Notes: a model not told the origin generated them from the letters alone. A stretch of DNA of 64,000 bases from Pelobacter sp. (GCA_030824515.1 JAVBXN010000047.1:16602-80601); one strand, 5' to 3'. Counted from the first letter of the stretch, positions 37,701 to 46,648 are shown. Made by a program: numbers and translations.

Positions 37701-40700
37701 GCTGACATATCCCTGCATTATCTCTGTCAGGTCATCCCGTTCAAGCATCGTCCCATAACAATATACTTCAAAACAATTTCTGTCATACGCAACAAGAACA
37801 GGAAGAAAATGATAACCAACCGGATGGCGCTTAAAATCTCCTGAAACATAACCAATGCGCAAACGTTTAAGTTGGACATCAGGTTTGAAATCATGCAGGA
37901 TTTGGGCGACATCGGCAGCATGAATATCATTCCATTTAAGGCTTTCTGAATATACTTCTGCCTGAGATACTTTCTGAATATAATTCAGCACAAAGAGCAG
38001 ATTTGATCTTGCATCGCAATTATATGGGTTCAGTTTCAAAGACTTTCTAAAACATTTGGCAGCTTCACTACTCCTTCCCCTGTCAAGCATTGTAGTTCCC
38101 AACATCATCCAAGCATCATCCAAATCAGGAATAATGGAAAGCGCCCTTCTGAAACATCGAGCTGACAGTTCAGGGTTACCGCCAGTATCCCTGATTGCTT
38201 TGCCAAGATTTTTCCAGGCTTCCGCATGGTCGGGTGATATTTTAGTTGCTGTTTTGAATTCATCTTTGGCATCCTCCCTGAAACCAATCTCAAAATAAGC
38301 AATTCCAAGATTATTATGGGCATCGGCATTACCTGGATCTGATGCCAGAACCACCTCAAACAATTCTGCTGCTCCAAGAAAATCATTTTGTTGAATACAT
38401 AATAGCCCCTTTGAGAAATCATCGGAAACCAAAGCTGTTTTCTTGTATTTATCTTCAGGAAATTGAATACTTTCATTATGACTATCAAAAATAAGGGGAG
38501 TGTTATAATCCGTTTCGCTCCAACGGTGCCACATCCATCGAAACGCACTCTGCAGATTATTTGTGAATTTTCTACCATCACAAATGGGGGAGTTGATCAA
38601 TCCATGACGTAGTCCAATGCGCAGTAATGAAAGTCTATCCAGATCACTAGCAAGCTTGCATGCTATAGCTATGTACTCCTCCTGCGTTGATGCCACTAAC
38701 TCACCCAATCCAGCGTTCATAAGATGACTTAAAGAATGTCTCGATGAAAACAGTTTGCCAGGCAAAGTGACTACAGGCACCCCCATCCAAAGTGATTCAA
38801 GCGTGGTAAGTCCACCACTATAAGGAAATGTATCTAGCTGTATATCCACTTTACCGTAACTGGCAAGCATCTCATAGTGCGAGGCGGGACCTTCAAAAAT
38901 CAATCTGTCATTAGTGATTCCAAAACGGGAAAACATCCGGGTGTATCGTTTAATCGCATCGCTGTCGGAAAACGACGCGTTTTTGAGAAATAGCCTCGAG
39001 CCGTCTACCAGTTTCAATACTTCAGACCATAAAGCTATCGATTCATCGGATATTTTTGACGGTTTATTAAAACTGCCGAATGTGACATGTCCGTTTTGGT
39101 CCGCAGGTAGAGGACTTACTGCAGGGGAATCTTCAGGAGGCATATAGCTGACATAATCATCCGGCATCCTGATGATAGTTTCTGTCGAAAACTCATCTGA
39201 ACCTTCCGGTGACTGGAAACGATCCGAAATAAGATAAGTCATTGTGGAAAGACCTGTGGTCCCCACATATCCGGCCCATGTCACCTGAACCGGTGCCGGT
39301 TTCATGGCAAATACCCTCAATCTATTGCCATTTGTATGACCTGCAAGATCAACCAGAATATTTATATTATCCCTGAATACAATTTCAGAAACCTCTTCAT
39401 CATCAATTTCATGGATATCACGGAAGACGTCGACTGACTCGCAAATACGTTTAGTTATATGGTCTTCAGAAATAACATCTGAATAGCAGAATATCTCAAA
39501 GCTGTTTCTGTCATGCAGCATCATGAAAGATTGAATAAAAAGGCCTACAGGATGTGATCTGAAATCAGGAGAGATAAAACCTATGCGGAGCAAAGAACTA
39601 CCAACGAGTTTTTCTGGAATATGAAAATGCTTCTCTAATCTACCGTGCCTAATATCCCAATTACGGCTTTCTTCAAAAAGTTCATGTATTGTGGTTTGAT
39701 AAATAGAATGCAAAAGAAATAATATATTACTTCGGACCTGATGATAGTTCGGATCTAATTCAAGCGCTTTCCTGAATGCAGCCAGAGAATCATTAAGATT
39801 GCCCAACTTCATATAAGCGCTTCCAAGGTTATTATAGATTTTCGGACAATCAAATATATTTTCAAGGGCCTTATTACAAATTGCAATCGCCTCTCCAAGC
39901 TTTCCAACAGATAAATATAGGTTTGACAAGCTTATAAATGGTGCGGCAAAATCAGGCGAGGTAGCGATGGCATGATCAAATAAACGTATTGCTTCTTCAA
40001 GATTTCCCGTTTTGTAATACACAAGCCCCATATTGAAATATGCCTCAACATATCCTGGCTTGAGATCCAACGCCTTTATGTAACATTTAATTGCAGAATC
40101 AAAATCCCCATTATCTGAGTGGATGTTTCCCTGATCATTAAATGTAATGTGATCTCCTGACAATTGTTTTTCCATAATCTTTACAGGCTGTTCAATAGCA
40201 CCGATATCAAGTGCTTCAGATTTTATTACTGCATTGTTTTTTCCCCATATTTTCCTAAAAACCTCCTGTATATTTTTAGTAAAAGTAATTCCATCACATA
40301 AAGGAGAATCTGCCATTTTTTGGCGAAGAGTTGTTCGCAAAACTGAAAGTCTTTCAAGGTCTCCAGCCAGTTGACAAGCAATTGTAACGTACTCTTCCCT
40401 AGAAGAGGCAACGTATTCATCCAAACCAACATTCATCAGGTGGGAAAGTGAGTGTCGAGAAGAAAACAAATTACCTGACAAGGTTATAACCGGAACTCCC
40501 ATCCAAAGAGACTCAAGAGTTGTAAGTCCGCCGCAGTAAGGAAATGTATCCAGTTGGATATCAACATGTGAATATCGGTCCAATATTTCTGCAGGCGAAC
40601 TCTGTCCTTCAGTTATTATTAATTCAGCAGAAATACCGCGAGATTTGAAAAACTCCAGATAACGTTTCACAGTAAATGGATCATCAAAAGATGGATTTTT

Positions 40701-43700
40701 GATGAAGAGGCGAGACCCTTCAACCGCATTCAGAATCTCTACCCACACGCAGAGAACCTCAGTTGACACCTTAGCCAAATTATTAAATACACCGAATGTT
40801 ACATAACCGTTTGATAAAGCGGGTAACGATGAAACTTCATGAGCATATTGCGGCGGACAGTAGCTTATGTAATCATCAGGCATACGGATTATTTGCTCGC
40901 TGGAATATTCTTCTGCATCTGGTGGTGACTGAAAACGATCAGAAATAAGGTAATCAATTGCCGATAAACCGGTTGTTCCAGCGTAACCGGCCCAAGTCAC
41001 CTGAATTGGAGCCGGTTTCATTGCAAAAACCCTAAGTCTATTACCTACGGTATGCCCCGCCAAATCGACTAAAATGTCTATGTGATCTTCCCGTATAACT
41101 TCATTTAATACATAATCATCAGTATCAATGACAGTTTTCCAACTATCTGATGCATTACGCAGTGTATGTGTAAAATCATCCTCGTAAACCGCATCAGAGT
41201 AACAGATAATTTCAAATTCATCACGATTATGAAACTCAAAAAACGACTGAATAAAATATGCCACGGGATGACGACGAAAATCTGGAGAGACAAAACCTAT
41301 TCTAATTATTTTATCTTGTGAATATCGGCAATTACCTCTACTCCAAAGATTGCTGAAGCATTCCGCATGCAACGAGTTCCAATTCAGGCTCATTTGAAAA
41401 ATATCTTCTGGAGTTGTATCTGGTAAATAATGCATAAGCATAATTAAACTGGAATGAGCTTTATGCAATGCCGGATCAAATTTTATAGCTGTTTTGTATA
41501 CTTCAACAGCCTCATGTATTTGGCCTGATTTTTCCAACGCACAGCCAAGATTTACATAACCAAGAGCAAAATCAGGCTTCAATTTAACAGCACGATCAGA
41601 ATGTGTTATAGCTTTCTTTATATGCTTCAACTCAGTGTAGAGATGACCAAGATTGGTTTGTAGTTCAGCACAATCCGGCTCTATCTTGCAGGCATTAAGA
41701 TAAAATATTTCAGCAGTTTTAAAATCTCTTTTGCTTAATGCAAGATTACCTAGCGCTAACAACACACCTGCATTATCAGGCGACAACTGTCTTGCACGGT
41801 GCAATAGCTTTTCCGCTTGATCGAATTGCCTGGCATCAATCTGAAGCTGCCCAAGGTTGAAGATGGCATCGAAATATTCGGGAGCGGCCGCAACAAGCCT
41901 TTGATATGCATTGATCGCTTTTTCGCGTTCTCCTGCCTTGGAAAGTATCATAGCCATCAAAAACAGGGAATTCTGGTCATCCGGTTTCAGACATAAGATT
42001 CTACGATAACAGTCGGATGCCTCCAGATAACATTTCTGCTCATTCAGCATCTTTCCCAGGTTTTGTAATGCTTCGATATAATCAGGTTTGAGTACTAGGG
42101 CGTTACGCACCAACTCGATCCCATTTTCAATATTTCCTATACGGTAACGAACTACCCCAAGAGCATGAAGTGCCCGAGGATAACCATTAAAATCTGCCAG
42201 AAGAGCTTCATAACAAGCTTCTGCCTCTTTAAGTTTTCCCAACACAACAAGTTGTGCAGCTTCATTGCAACGACTTTCAAGCTCAAACTCATCTTCGTAT
42301 AAAGCAACTATTGTCGGTGTCCGTATATTGGTTTGCAGGAACTTTGCTTGGTTCGCGTGATTGTATTTTTGCCAGACTGTGCGAAACATATCTTCAAAAG
42401 AATCTGCAAACCGGGCGGCATCACAAAGCACTGAGGAAACAAGCAATTCTCTTAAATCAGCATGATATGTAGAAAGCCGCTGAATGTCTCTACTAAGAGC
42501 AATAGTTATCGACAAATAATCTTCAAGCGTCTCAGCAATGAGCTCAGCCAGCCCAAGATTGTTGAGAATACTGGCACCCACCCTGCCAGCATGACAGTTG
42601 CCCCGTAATGAAATTACAGGCACCCCCATAAACAAAGCTTCAAAGGTTGTTGTGGTTCCGTTGTAAGGAAAAGTATCAAGAGCAATATCAATTTCGTTGT
42701 AGGTTGCAAGATGGTCATTAAAAGACACTTTGGTTGGAATGCATATAATCCGGTCAGAGGTAACACCTTTTGATCCAAAGCATGCTGAAAAGTTGGCGGC
42801 GAAAACAGGGTCACGGAATGATTGCGACTTCAGCAACAATCGTGAATTTGGAACTGCCATGAGTATAGCGATCCAGCAGTTAATAATCTCAGATGTAATT
42901 TTAGGTAGTTGATTCAAGCATCCGAAAGTAATAAATCTGTTACGTATAATTGGCGGTGGAGTAAAATCCGGCGGATCAATTGGAGGCTGATAACAGAGAA
43001 AACAATTTGATAAACGGATCAATTGTTCAGAATAATTTGCTTCACTAGCCCCCTCTGGATCTGCAACAGCATCCGTAATTCGATAGTCCATTGCTGATAT
43101 GCCAGTCGTATTGGGATAACCAAGCCAGGTCATCTGTACCGGAGCCGGCCGCATCGAAAAGAGAATAAGTCGATTGCCTGCTGTGTGGCCAGAAAGGTCA
43201 ACCAGAATGTCAATTGCATCATCATGTATCATACTCCAGGCAGCCCTGTCAGACAGACCTTCAATTATCCGCCAGCTGTCAACCTGTGAGACGATTTGTT
43301 CTGTAACTTCATCAGACCAGTTACTATTACTGTAACAAATCAGCTCATATTGATTGTGATCATAGTTAGTGAAAAATGGAATGCAGAAAAAGCCTACCGG
43401 ATGTTTTCTAAAATCCGCTGATACAAAACCGATCCTCACTTTTCCTGTATCTTTGAAATTAGTTGCTTTGCTGTAAAGCGGCTGAAATTGTCGTCTGGCA
43501 TGTAAATCAGACCAGCGCTGTGATTCCTTCAAGACGTCGTCATGGTTATACTCTGGTAGATACTGCATGTTCATCAGAATATTGCTATGGATTTCTGAAA
43601 AGCATGGATCAGAGGCCAGTGCCTTCCTGAAACAATCTATTGCTTCCCTTACCCGTCCTGTTTCCTTGTAAACACCACCCAGATTCGTTAATGCGACAGG

Positions 43701-45929
43701 ATAATTTGTGGTTAATTCAATTGCCCTGGAAATATAACGAATTGCCGATTCCGAATCAGCCAGCCAATGACAAACGACCCCCATTCCATGAAGCGCCCTT
43801 GGATTATCAGACTGATCCGACAGTATGTCCTCATATATACTTCGCGACTGCTCATATTCACCTCGTGTGAAATGCTTTTGGGCCTTAAGAAATTGACCAT
43901 CAAGGTGGGGCGGAGATACAGGGTGCGCATGACTGTAAGCTTGCCAGGCAGTACGAAAGACTTCTTCAATAGAATCTGAAAAACGAGCGGAATCACAGAG
44001 AGCAGAAGAAACAAGCAGATTCCTAAGTTCTAGATGGTATGTTGAAAGACGTTTGACGTCAGAACTAAGAGAAACAGATAAAGCCAGATAATCATCAACT
44101 GTCTCCGCGATCAGTTCAGTCGCCCCCAGATTCGTTAGAATGCTGGATCCCACCTTTGCAGCGTGACGATTACCCCTTAACGTAATAACAGGTACGCCCA
44201 TAAAAAGGGCCTCAAAGGTTGTGGTTGTTCCGTTGTAAGGGAAGGGGTCCAGAGCAATATCTATTTGGTTGTAGGTTGCAAGATGCTCAAAGAAGGATTC
44301 TTTTGCCGGAACACACATAATACGCTCTGTTGGTATTCCGTGAGCTTCAAATTGCACAGTAAAGTTTTTGGCAAGAACAGGATCACAGAATGATTGCGAT
44401 TTCAACAACAGTCGGGAACAGGGCACCGACATAAGTATATTGCTCCAAATGGCTATGACCTCTGGCGTGATCTTGGCAGGGTAATTAAAACATCCAAAGG
44501 TAACAAATCCATTGATAAGTAATGGCGTTGACGCAACGTCAGGAGGATTCTTTGGCGGCTGATAGCATAGAAAACAATCCGGAAGCCGAATCAGCCGTTC
44601 AGAGTGTTGTTCATCGCTAAACCCTTCAGGATCGGCAACAGCGTCAGTAATTCTATAGTCCATCGCTGATATGCCAGTGGTATTCGGATAGCCGAGCCAG
44701 GTCATTTGTATCGGGGCGGCTCGATGAGCAAATATTCCCAAGCGGTTATCTGCCGTATGCCCGGACAGGTCAATTAGAATATCGATCCGGTCATCACGTA
44801 TTCTTGCTATCGCCTCTTCATCCGAAAACGAGCGGATATCATGCCAGTAATCAGCATATCCTTTTAATTGCTCCGTTACATTGTCTGACGTTAGTACATT
44901 TGAGTAACAGTGGATTTCAAAACGGTTATGATTATGAGCTGCTAATAGCGGTTCAAAGAAAAAGGCGACAACATGCTTTCTGAAATCAGGGGAAACGTAG
45001 CCTATCCGTAGTTTCCCAGGCCGACGGTAAGGAGTTTCAAACGGGATGGTCTTTAGTGTAAAACTTTTTTCCCATAAACGACTTTGGTTAAGAATTTCAT
45101 CCTGAGAAAAGTGCGCAGAAAAATTCATGGCATACAACAGGTTTGAAAAAGCACTTTGACCTCCGCCAACTTTTAACGCAGACTTATACCAATCTACGGC
45201 TTCATGTGCTTTTCCAGAAGCTCTTGTGAGCACTGCCATCACCAGCATACTGTCAGCAGATGATGGCAACAGTTTAAGAGCTTTTTGAGCATATTCCTCT
45301 GCTGCTACATAATTCGAACCAATCTCATAACACATCGAGAGGCCTAAGAAAGCCTCTCCACAATCAGCCTGTACAGCTAAAGCGCTGCGGAATGCGTTAA
45401 CAGCTTCTTCAATACGAAAAAGCATCCTTAGGGCTTTTCCCAATGCCACATAAATCCTTGCATCCGGTGAATATTCGATTGCTTTCTGATAGAAAGAAAC
45501 AGCCTCTTCAAACTTTTGCTTTTGGCAGCAGAGATTTCCAAGCCCCAGACAGACAACAGAAGAATCAGGATTTAACGCCATGGCTTTCTGGTAGCACTCC
45601 TCAGCTTCGACAAAGCGTCCCAGTTCACTCAGCATTTTTCTTAAATTGAATAATGCATCAAGATAATCCGGTTTAAGTTGAATTGCTTGCTGCACCAACC
45701 TGACTGCCTTTTCCGAATCTTTGCCGCTTCTGTACATGACAACCCCAAGTCCATGTAGAGCACGGGGGTTTTCGGGAATTCGCGAGAGGATATCACGATA
45801 AATGGCTTCAGCCTGAATAAAATCACCTGTATTCACGCACAAAGAAGCATCCTGAAATTTTTTATCAGCAGATATTTCATTATAATAAAAAAGTTTTTTA
45901 GTCATATCGTTATTTTTTTGGCTTAACAC
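34731..45929 (-). CDS. Giant six-module TPR/O-GlcNAc-transferase-like (GT41) protein
   Basis: This 3732-residue protein, without signal peptide or membrane segment, is built of six units, each a TPR array followed by a complete GT41 (OGT/SPINDLY) catalytic domain of about 360 residues. Catalytic domains lie at about residues 305-665, 830-1190, 1540-1897, 2111-2470, 2686-3046 and 3360-3720; TPR arrays between them hold roughly 3-9 repeats each. All six keep the DF-x2-H block (SPDFRKH and variants), D-I-L-V/I-D-L-x-GHT, VTFG-x-x-N-x4-K and LD-x-FP-Y/F with the following TT/TS, matching by eye the human OGT residues His498, Lys842 and Asp925. All modules may therefore be active. The start is GTG at 45929 or ATG at 45905; neither has a clear ribosome site. 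It heads the AT-rich glycosylation operon, 90 bases after the pilin genes. Likely a cytoplasmic protein O-glycosyltransferase; targets unproven. Confidence 0.93.
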   Translation of the reverse strand: MLSQKNNDMTKKLFYYNEISADKKFQDASLCVNTGDFIQAEAIYRDILSRIPENPRALHGLGVVMYRSGKDSEKAVRLVQQAIQLKPDYLDALFNLRKMLSELGRFVEAEECYQKAMALNPDSSVVCLGLGNLCCQKQKFEEAVSFYQKAIEYSPDARIYVALGKALRMLFRIEEAVNAFRSALAVQADCGEAFLGLSMCYEIGSNYVAAEEYAQKALKLLPSSADSMLVMAVLTRASGKAHEAVDWYKSALKVGGGQSAFSNLLYAMNFSAHFSQDEILNQSRLWEKSFTLKTIPFETPYRRPGKLRIGYVSPDFRKHVVAFFFEPLLAAHNHNRFEIHCYSNVLTSDNVTEQLKGYADYWHDIRSFSDEEAIARIRDDRIDILIDLSGHTADNRLGIFAHRAAPIQMTWLGYPNTTGISAMDYRITDAVADPEGFSDEQHSERLIRLPDCFLCYQPPKNPPDVASTPLLINGFVTFGCFNYPAKITPEVIAIWSNILMSVPCSRLLLKSQSFCDPVLAKNFTVQFEAHGIPTERIMCVPAKESFFEHLATYNQIDIALDPFPYNGTTTTFEALFMGVPVITLRGNRHAAKVGSSILTNLGATELIAETVDDYLALSVSLSSDVKRLSTYHLELRNLLVSSALCDSARFSDSIEEVFRTAWQAYSHAHPVSPPHLDGQFLKAQKHFTRGEYEQSRSIYEDILSDQSDNPRALHGMGVVCHWLADSESAIRYISRAIELTTNYPVALTNLGGVYKETGRVREAIDCFRKALASDPCFSEIHSNILMNMQYLPEYNHDDVLKESQRWSDLHARRQFQPLYSKATNFKDTGKVRIGFVSADFRKHPVGFFCIPFFTNYDHNQYELICYSNSNWSDEVTEQIVSQVDSWRIIEGLSDRAAWSMIHDDAIDILVDLSGHTAGNRLILFSMRPAPVQMTWLGYPNTTGISAMDYRITDAVADPEGASEANYSEQLIRLSNCFLCYQPPIDPPDFTPPPIIRNRFITFGCLNQLPKITSEIINCWIAILMAVPNSRLLLKSQSFRDPVFAANFSACFGSKGVTSDRIICIPTKVSFNDHLATYNEIDIALDTFPYNGTTTTFEALFMGVPVISLRGNCHAGRVGASILNNLGLAELIAETLEDYLSITIALSRDIQRLSTYHADLRELLVSSVLCDAARFADSFEDMFRTVWQKYNHANQAKFLQTNIRTPTIVALYEDEFELESRCNEAAQLVVLGKLKEAEACYEALLADFNGYPRALHALGVVRYRIGNIENGIELVRNALVLKPDYIEALQNLGKMLNEQKCYLEASDCYRRILCLKPDDQNSLFLMAMILSKAGEREKAINAYQRLVAAAPEYFDAIFNLGQLQIDARQFDQAEKLLHRARQLSPDNAGVLLALGNLALSKRDFKTAEIFYLNACKIEPDCAELQTNLGHLYTELKHIKKAITHSDRAVKLKPDFALGYVNLGCALEKSGQIHEAVEVYKTAIKFDPALHKAHSSLIMLMHYLPDTTPEDIFQMSLNWNSLHAECFSNLWSRGNCRYSQDKIIRIGFVSPDFRRHPVAYFIQSFFEFHNRDEFEIICYSDAVYEDDFTHTLRNASDSWKTVIDTDDYVLNEVIREDHIDILVDLAGHTVGNRLRVFAMKPAPIQVTWAGYAGTTGLSAIDYLISDRFQSPPDAEEYSSEQIIRMPDDYISYCPPQYAHEVSSLPALSNGYVTFGVFNNLAKVSTEVLCVWVEILNAVEGSRLFIKNPSFDDPFTVKRYLEFFKSRGISAELIITEGQSSPAEILDRYSHVDIQLDTFPYCGGLTTLESLWMGVPVITLSGNLFSSRHSLSHLMNVGLDEYVASSREEYVTIACQLAGDLERLSVLRTTLRQKMADSPLCDGITFTKNIQEVFRKIWGKNNAVIKSEALDIGAIEQPVKIMEKQLSGDHITFNDQGNIHSDNGDFDSAIKCYIKALDLKPGYVEAYFNMGLVYYKTGNLEEAIRLFDHAIATSPDFAAPFISLSNLYLSVGKLGEAIAICNKALENIFDCPKIYNNLGSAYMKLGNLNDSLAAFRKALELDPNYHQVRSNILFLLHSIYQTTIHELFEESRNWDIRHGRLEKHFHIPEKLVGSSLLRIGFISPDFRSHPVGLFIQSFMMLHDRNSFEIFCYSDVISEDHITKRICESVDVFRDIHEIDDEEVSEIVFRDNINILVDLAGHTNGNRLRVFAMKPAPVQVTWAGYVGTTGLSTMTYLISDRFQSPEGSDEFSTETIIRMPDDYVSYMPPEDSPAVSPLPADQNGHVTFGSFNKPSKISDESIALWSEVLKLVDGSRLFLKNASFSDSDAIKRYTRMFSRFGITNDRLIFEGPASHYEMLASYGKVDIQLDTFPYSGGLTTLESLWMGVPVVTLPGKLFSSRHSLSHLMNAGLGELVASTQEEYIAIACKLASDLDRLSLLRIGLRHGLINSPICDGRKFTNNLQSAFRWMWHRWSETDYNTPLIFDSHNESIQFPEDKYKKTALVSDDFSKGLLCIQQNDFLGAAELFEVVLASDPGNADAHNNLGIAYFEIGFREDAKDEFKTATKISPDHAEAWKNLGKAIRDTGGNPELSARCFRRALSIIPDLDDAWMMLGTTMLDRGRSSEAAKCFRKSLKLNPYNCDARSNLLFVLNYIQKVSQAEVYSESLKWNDIHAADVAQILHDFKPDVQLKRLRIGYVSGDFKRHPVGYHFLPVLVAYDRNCFEVYCYGTMLERDDLTEIMQGYVSEWRDIARLSDEAAASLICNDRIDILVDLAGHTKGNRLRLFALRPAPVQISWLGYFNTTGVDAIDYLISDVTTIPENEEQWFSEKVIRLPGSRFCYSPPEYAPPVVEPPVLKNGFITFGSFNNIAKLTPEVINLWSKVLTAVPDSRLIIKWSSLERKKERDRLIKAFVKCGVDANRLELRGKSQHADMLKEYGDIDIALDPFPFSGGMTSCEALWMGVPILTLMGNKPAGRQTASFLRTIDLPEWITFSQEQFIAKAKEAAFKFEELKKIRFELRARMMASTLCDGAKFTRNLEELYFQIVKERTDLKETTSKSYNDAAENKIVDANTRAAMLYNDGIDQMEAGNIDKAIRLYEQSVSLNPGFAMAYNNLGIIKMQTCEIDEAKKAFELAISADSSFAEAHYNLGLTFEKEKNFHEAIECFETAIRLNSEYGEAYLEKGNALLALKDPYQALECYEQASEHIQESAIISNNIGSAYHQLEDINNAELYFKEALFYDYEYAPAYINLSTLFCEMGMVTDGERVASEGLRYFPDNTDLLSVHAKAMTAQSRMHEALEDLHRALEVNPQNAALHSSLIYSFQYLDDSTLSAISVEQKKWAELHVPADNHKRTFQNDPLPDRKLIIGYVSPDFCRHPVGYFILPVLQLHNRDDFVVICYSDRTKSDIQTLMLESYADVWHNTSEFTDQELLELIANDKVDVLVDLAGHTAGNRLTLFARKAAPIQISWLGYPNTTGIPTMDYRITDAIADPEFACDISEHEQLIRFPYGFHCYQPPENPIDSGPPPSQIKGYVTFGCFNNISKISPEVIDLWSRILLAVPDSRLLLKYKSFIDSEFAKNYKMHFVGRGVTEDRVMCVPAIDSYTDHLELYRQIDIALDPFPYNGTTTTFETLYMGVPVIALRGNYHAGRVGASILCHLGLEELLAETVDEYLDITVSLCNDMKRLSDYHLNLRKQLSASPFMEAEKFTNILESAYRDVWHRYTNKFAGIINLKP

Positions 45930-45962
45930 AAGGGCAAAAACGTTTGTAATAAATATAATCTC

Positions 45963-45990
45963 AAAAAAAAAGCCTGACAGATGTCAGGCT
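45963..45990 (-). terminator. Strong intrinsic terminator between pilin genes and giant GT41 gene
   Basis: On the minus strand AGCCTGACA and TGTCAGGCT form a near-perfect hairpin (45971-45979 with 45982-45990) followed by a run of eight T residues. It ends the pilin transcription unit 28 bases after the geopilin-domain-2-like gene. Only 33 bases remain before the giant gene's GTG. Confidence 0.92.
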
Positions 45991-46018
45991 TATTATACAT
46001 TCTATTATACCTACAATA

Positions 46019-46333
46019 TTAGAGGGAAGTCCATCCGGAATAATCAACAGTTGCATTAGCAGGTGTAGTAGCAGCTGCACCGATAGCTGCAGCAGACCAG
46101 TACATTTTTGGATCAGTATTGTTAGTACCCATCTGGCGGTCACCAGACGAGTGTTTTGATTGAGCCGAATAATTTGTAGAAGTTGAAGTGACACCAATAT
46201 TCACTTTATTTGAGGGGGAAAATGTACCACCACCAATAACTGTCGTACCAGTAATACTGGTGCTGGCATAGGCCGAACCTGCAGCCATCATCAGAGCGGC
46301 AACAAAACATATTTTTATTAAAGTCTTATTCAT
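46019..46333 (-). CDS. Secreted geopilin-domain-2-like protein (candidate pilin partner)
   Basis: The frame extends to 46351, but the ATG at 46333 has AGGAGC nine bases upstream and gives a 104-residue protein with a clear signal peptide (MNKTLIKICF to about AYA, residue 23). The mature part is rich in Ser, Thr, Asn and Ala (SITGTTVIGGGTFSPSNKV; SSGDRQMGTNNTDPKMYW) and has no cysteine. A small secreted protein encoded just after the short pilin matches the place and style of the Geobacter geopilin domain 2 protein (PilA-C/Spc), thought to stabilise the short pilin. The Ser/Thr-rich surface would also be an obvious target for O-glycosylation. Similarity to PilA-C is from memory. Confidence 0.65.
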   Translation of the reverse strand: MNKTLIKICFVAALMMAAGSAYASTSITGTTVIGGGTFSPSNKVNIGVTSTSTNYSAQSKHSSGDRQMGTNNTDPKMYWSAAAIGAAATTPANATVDYSGWTSL

Positions 46334-46371
46334 TTTAATAGCTCCTTTCAATTAAATTGAGACACAATAAT

Positions 46372-46584
46372 CTAGAGTGTCGGATAGATCTGATTATCAG
46401 CAAAAGATGATTCCATCTGGGTCTTGAAGTTGCGAAGATCCGAAGTTCCTGCCGAGTTAAAACCTTTGATGCGGTATGCCGAGAACTGAGGAATAGCAAC
46501 AGCAGCCAGGATGCCGATAATCGCAACAACGATCAGCAACTCAATCAAAGTAAAACCTTTTCTGTTTCTGATTTTGTTAAGCAT
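46372..46584 (-). CDS. pilA: Short type IV pilin of the geopilin/e-pilin type
   Basis: The 70-residue prepilin has a ten-residue leader (MLNKIRNRKG) cut by prepilin peptidase before Phe, and a 60-residue mature chain starting FTLIELLIVVAIIGILAA with Glu5. Mature aromatic residues are Phe1, Phe24, Tyr27, Phe32, Phe43, Phe51 and Tyr57. Five of the six aromatic positions of G. sulfurreducens PilA are identical; position 32 is Phe instead of Tyr, and Phe43 is extra. Such short pilins have been linked to conductive filaments. An in-frame ATG ten codons upstream at 46614 is rejected because GGAG sits seven bases before the ATG at 46584. A sigma-54 promoter precedes it. Confidence 0.95.
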   Translation of the reverse strand: MLNKIRNRKGFTLIELLIVVAIIGILAAVAIPQFSAYRIKGFNSAGTSDLRNFKTQMESSFADNQIYPTL

Positions 46585-46648
46585 GTCATTCTCCTTTCTT
46601 TGTTTTGTGCTCATAATTGAGCAATAAGTAAAATGTTATACAATATAC

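Noticed and set aside
34731..45929. Giant ORF as misassembly of repeated copies
   Set aside because: The six modules differ clearly in sequence and TPR number, with continuous frame and tidy junctions; collapsed or expanded repeats would be nearly identical. Long reads would still be useful.
45992..46009. Two TATAAT sequences on the minus strand near 46.0 kb as promoter of the giant gene
   Set aside because: No matching -35 box at proper distance, and any transcript from them would run into the strong terminator at once.
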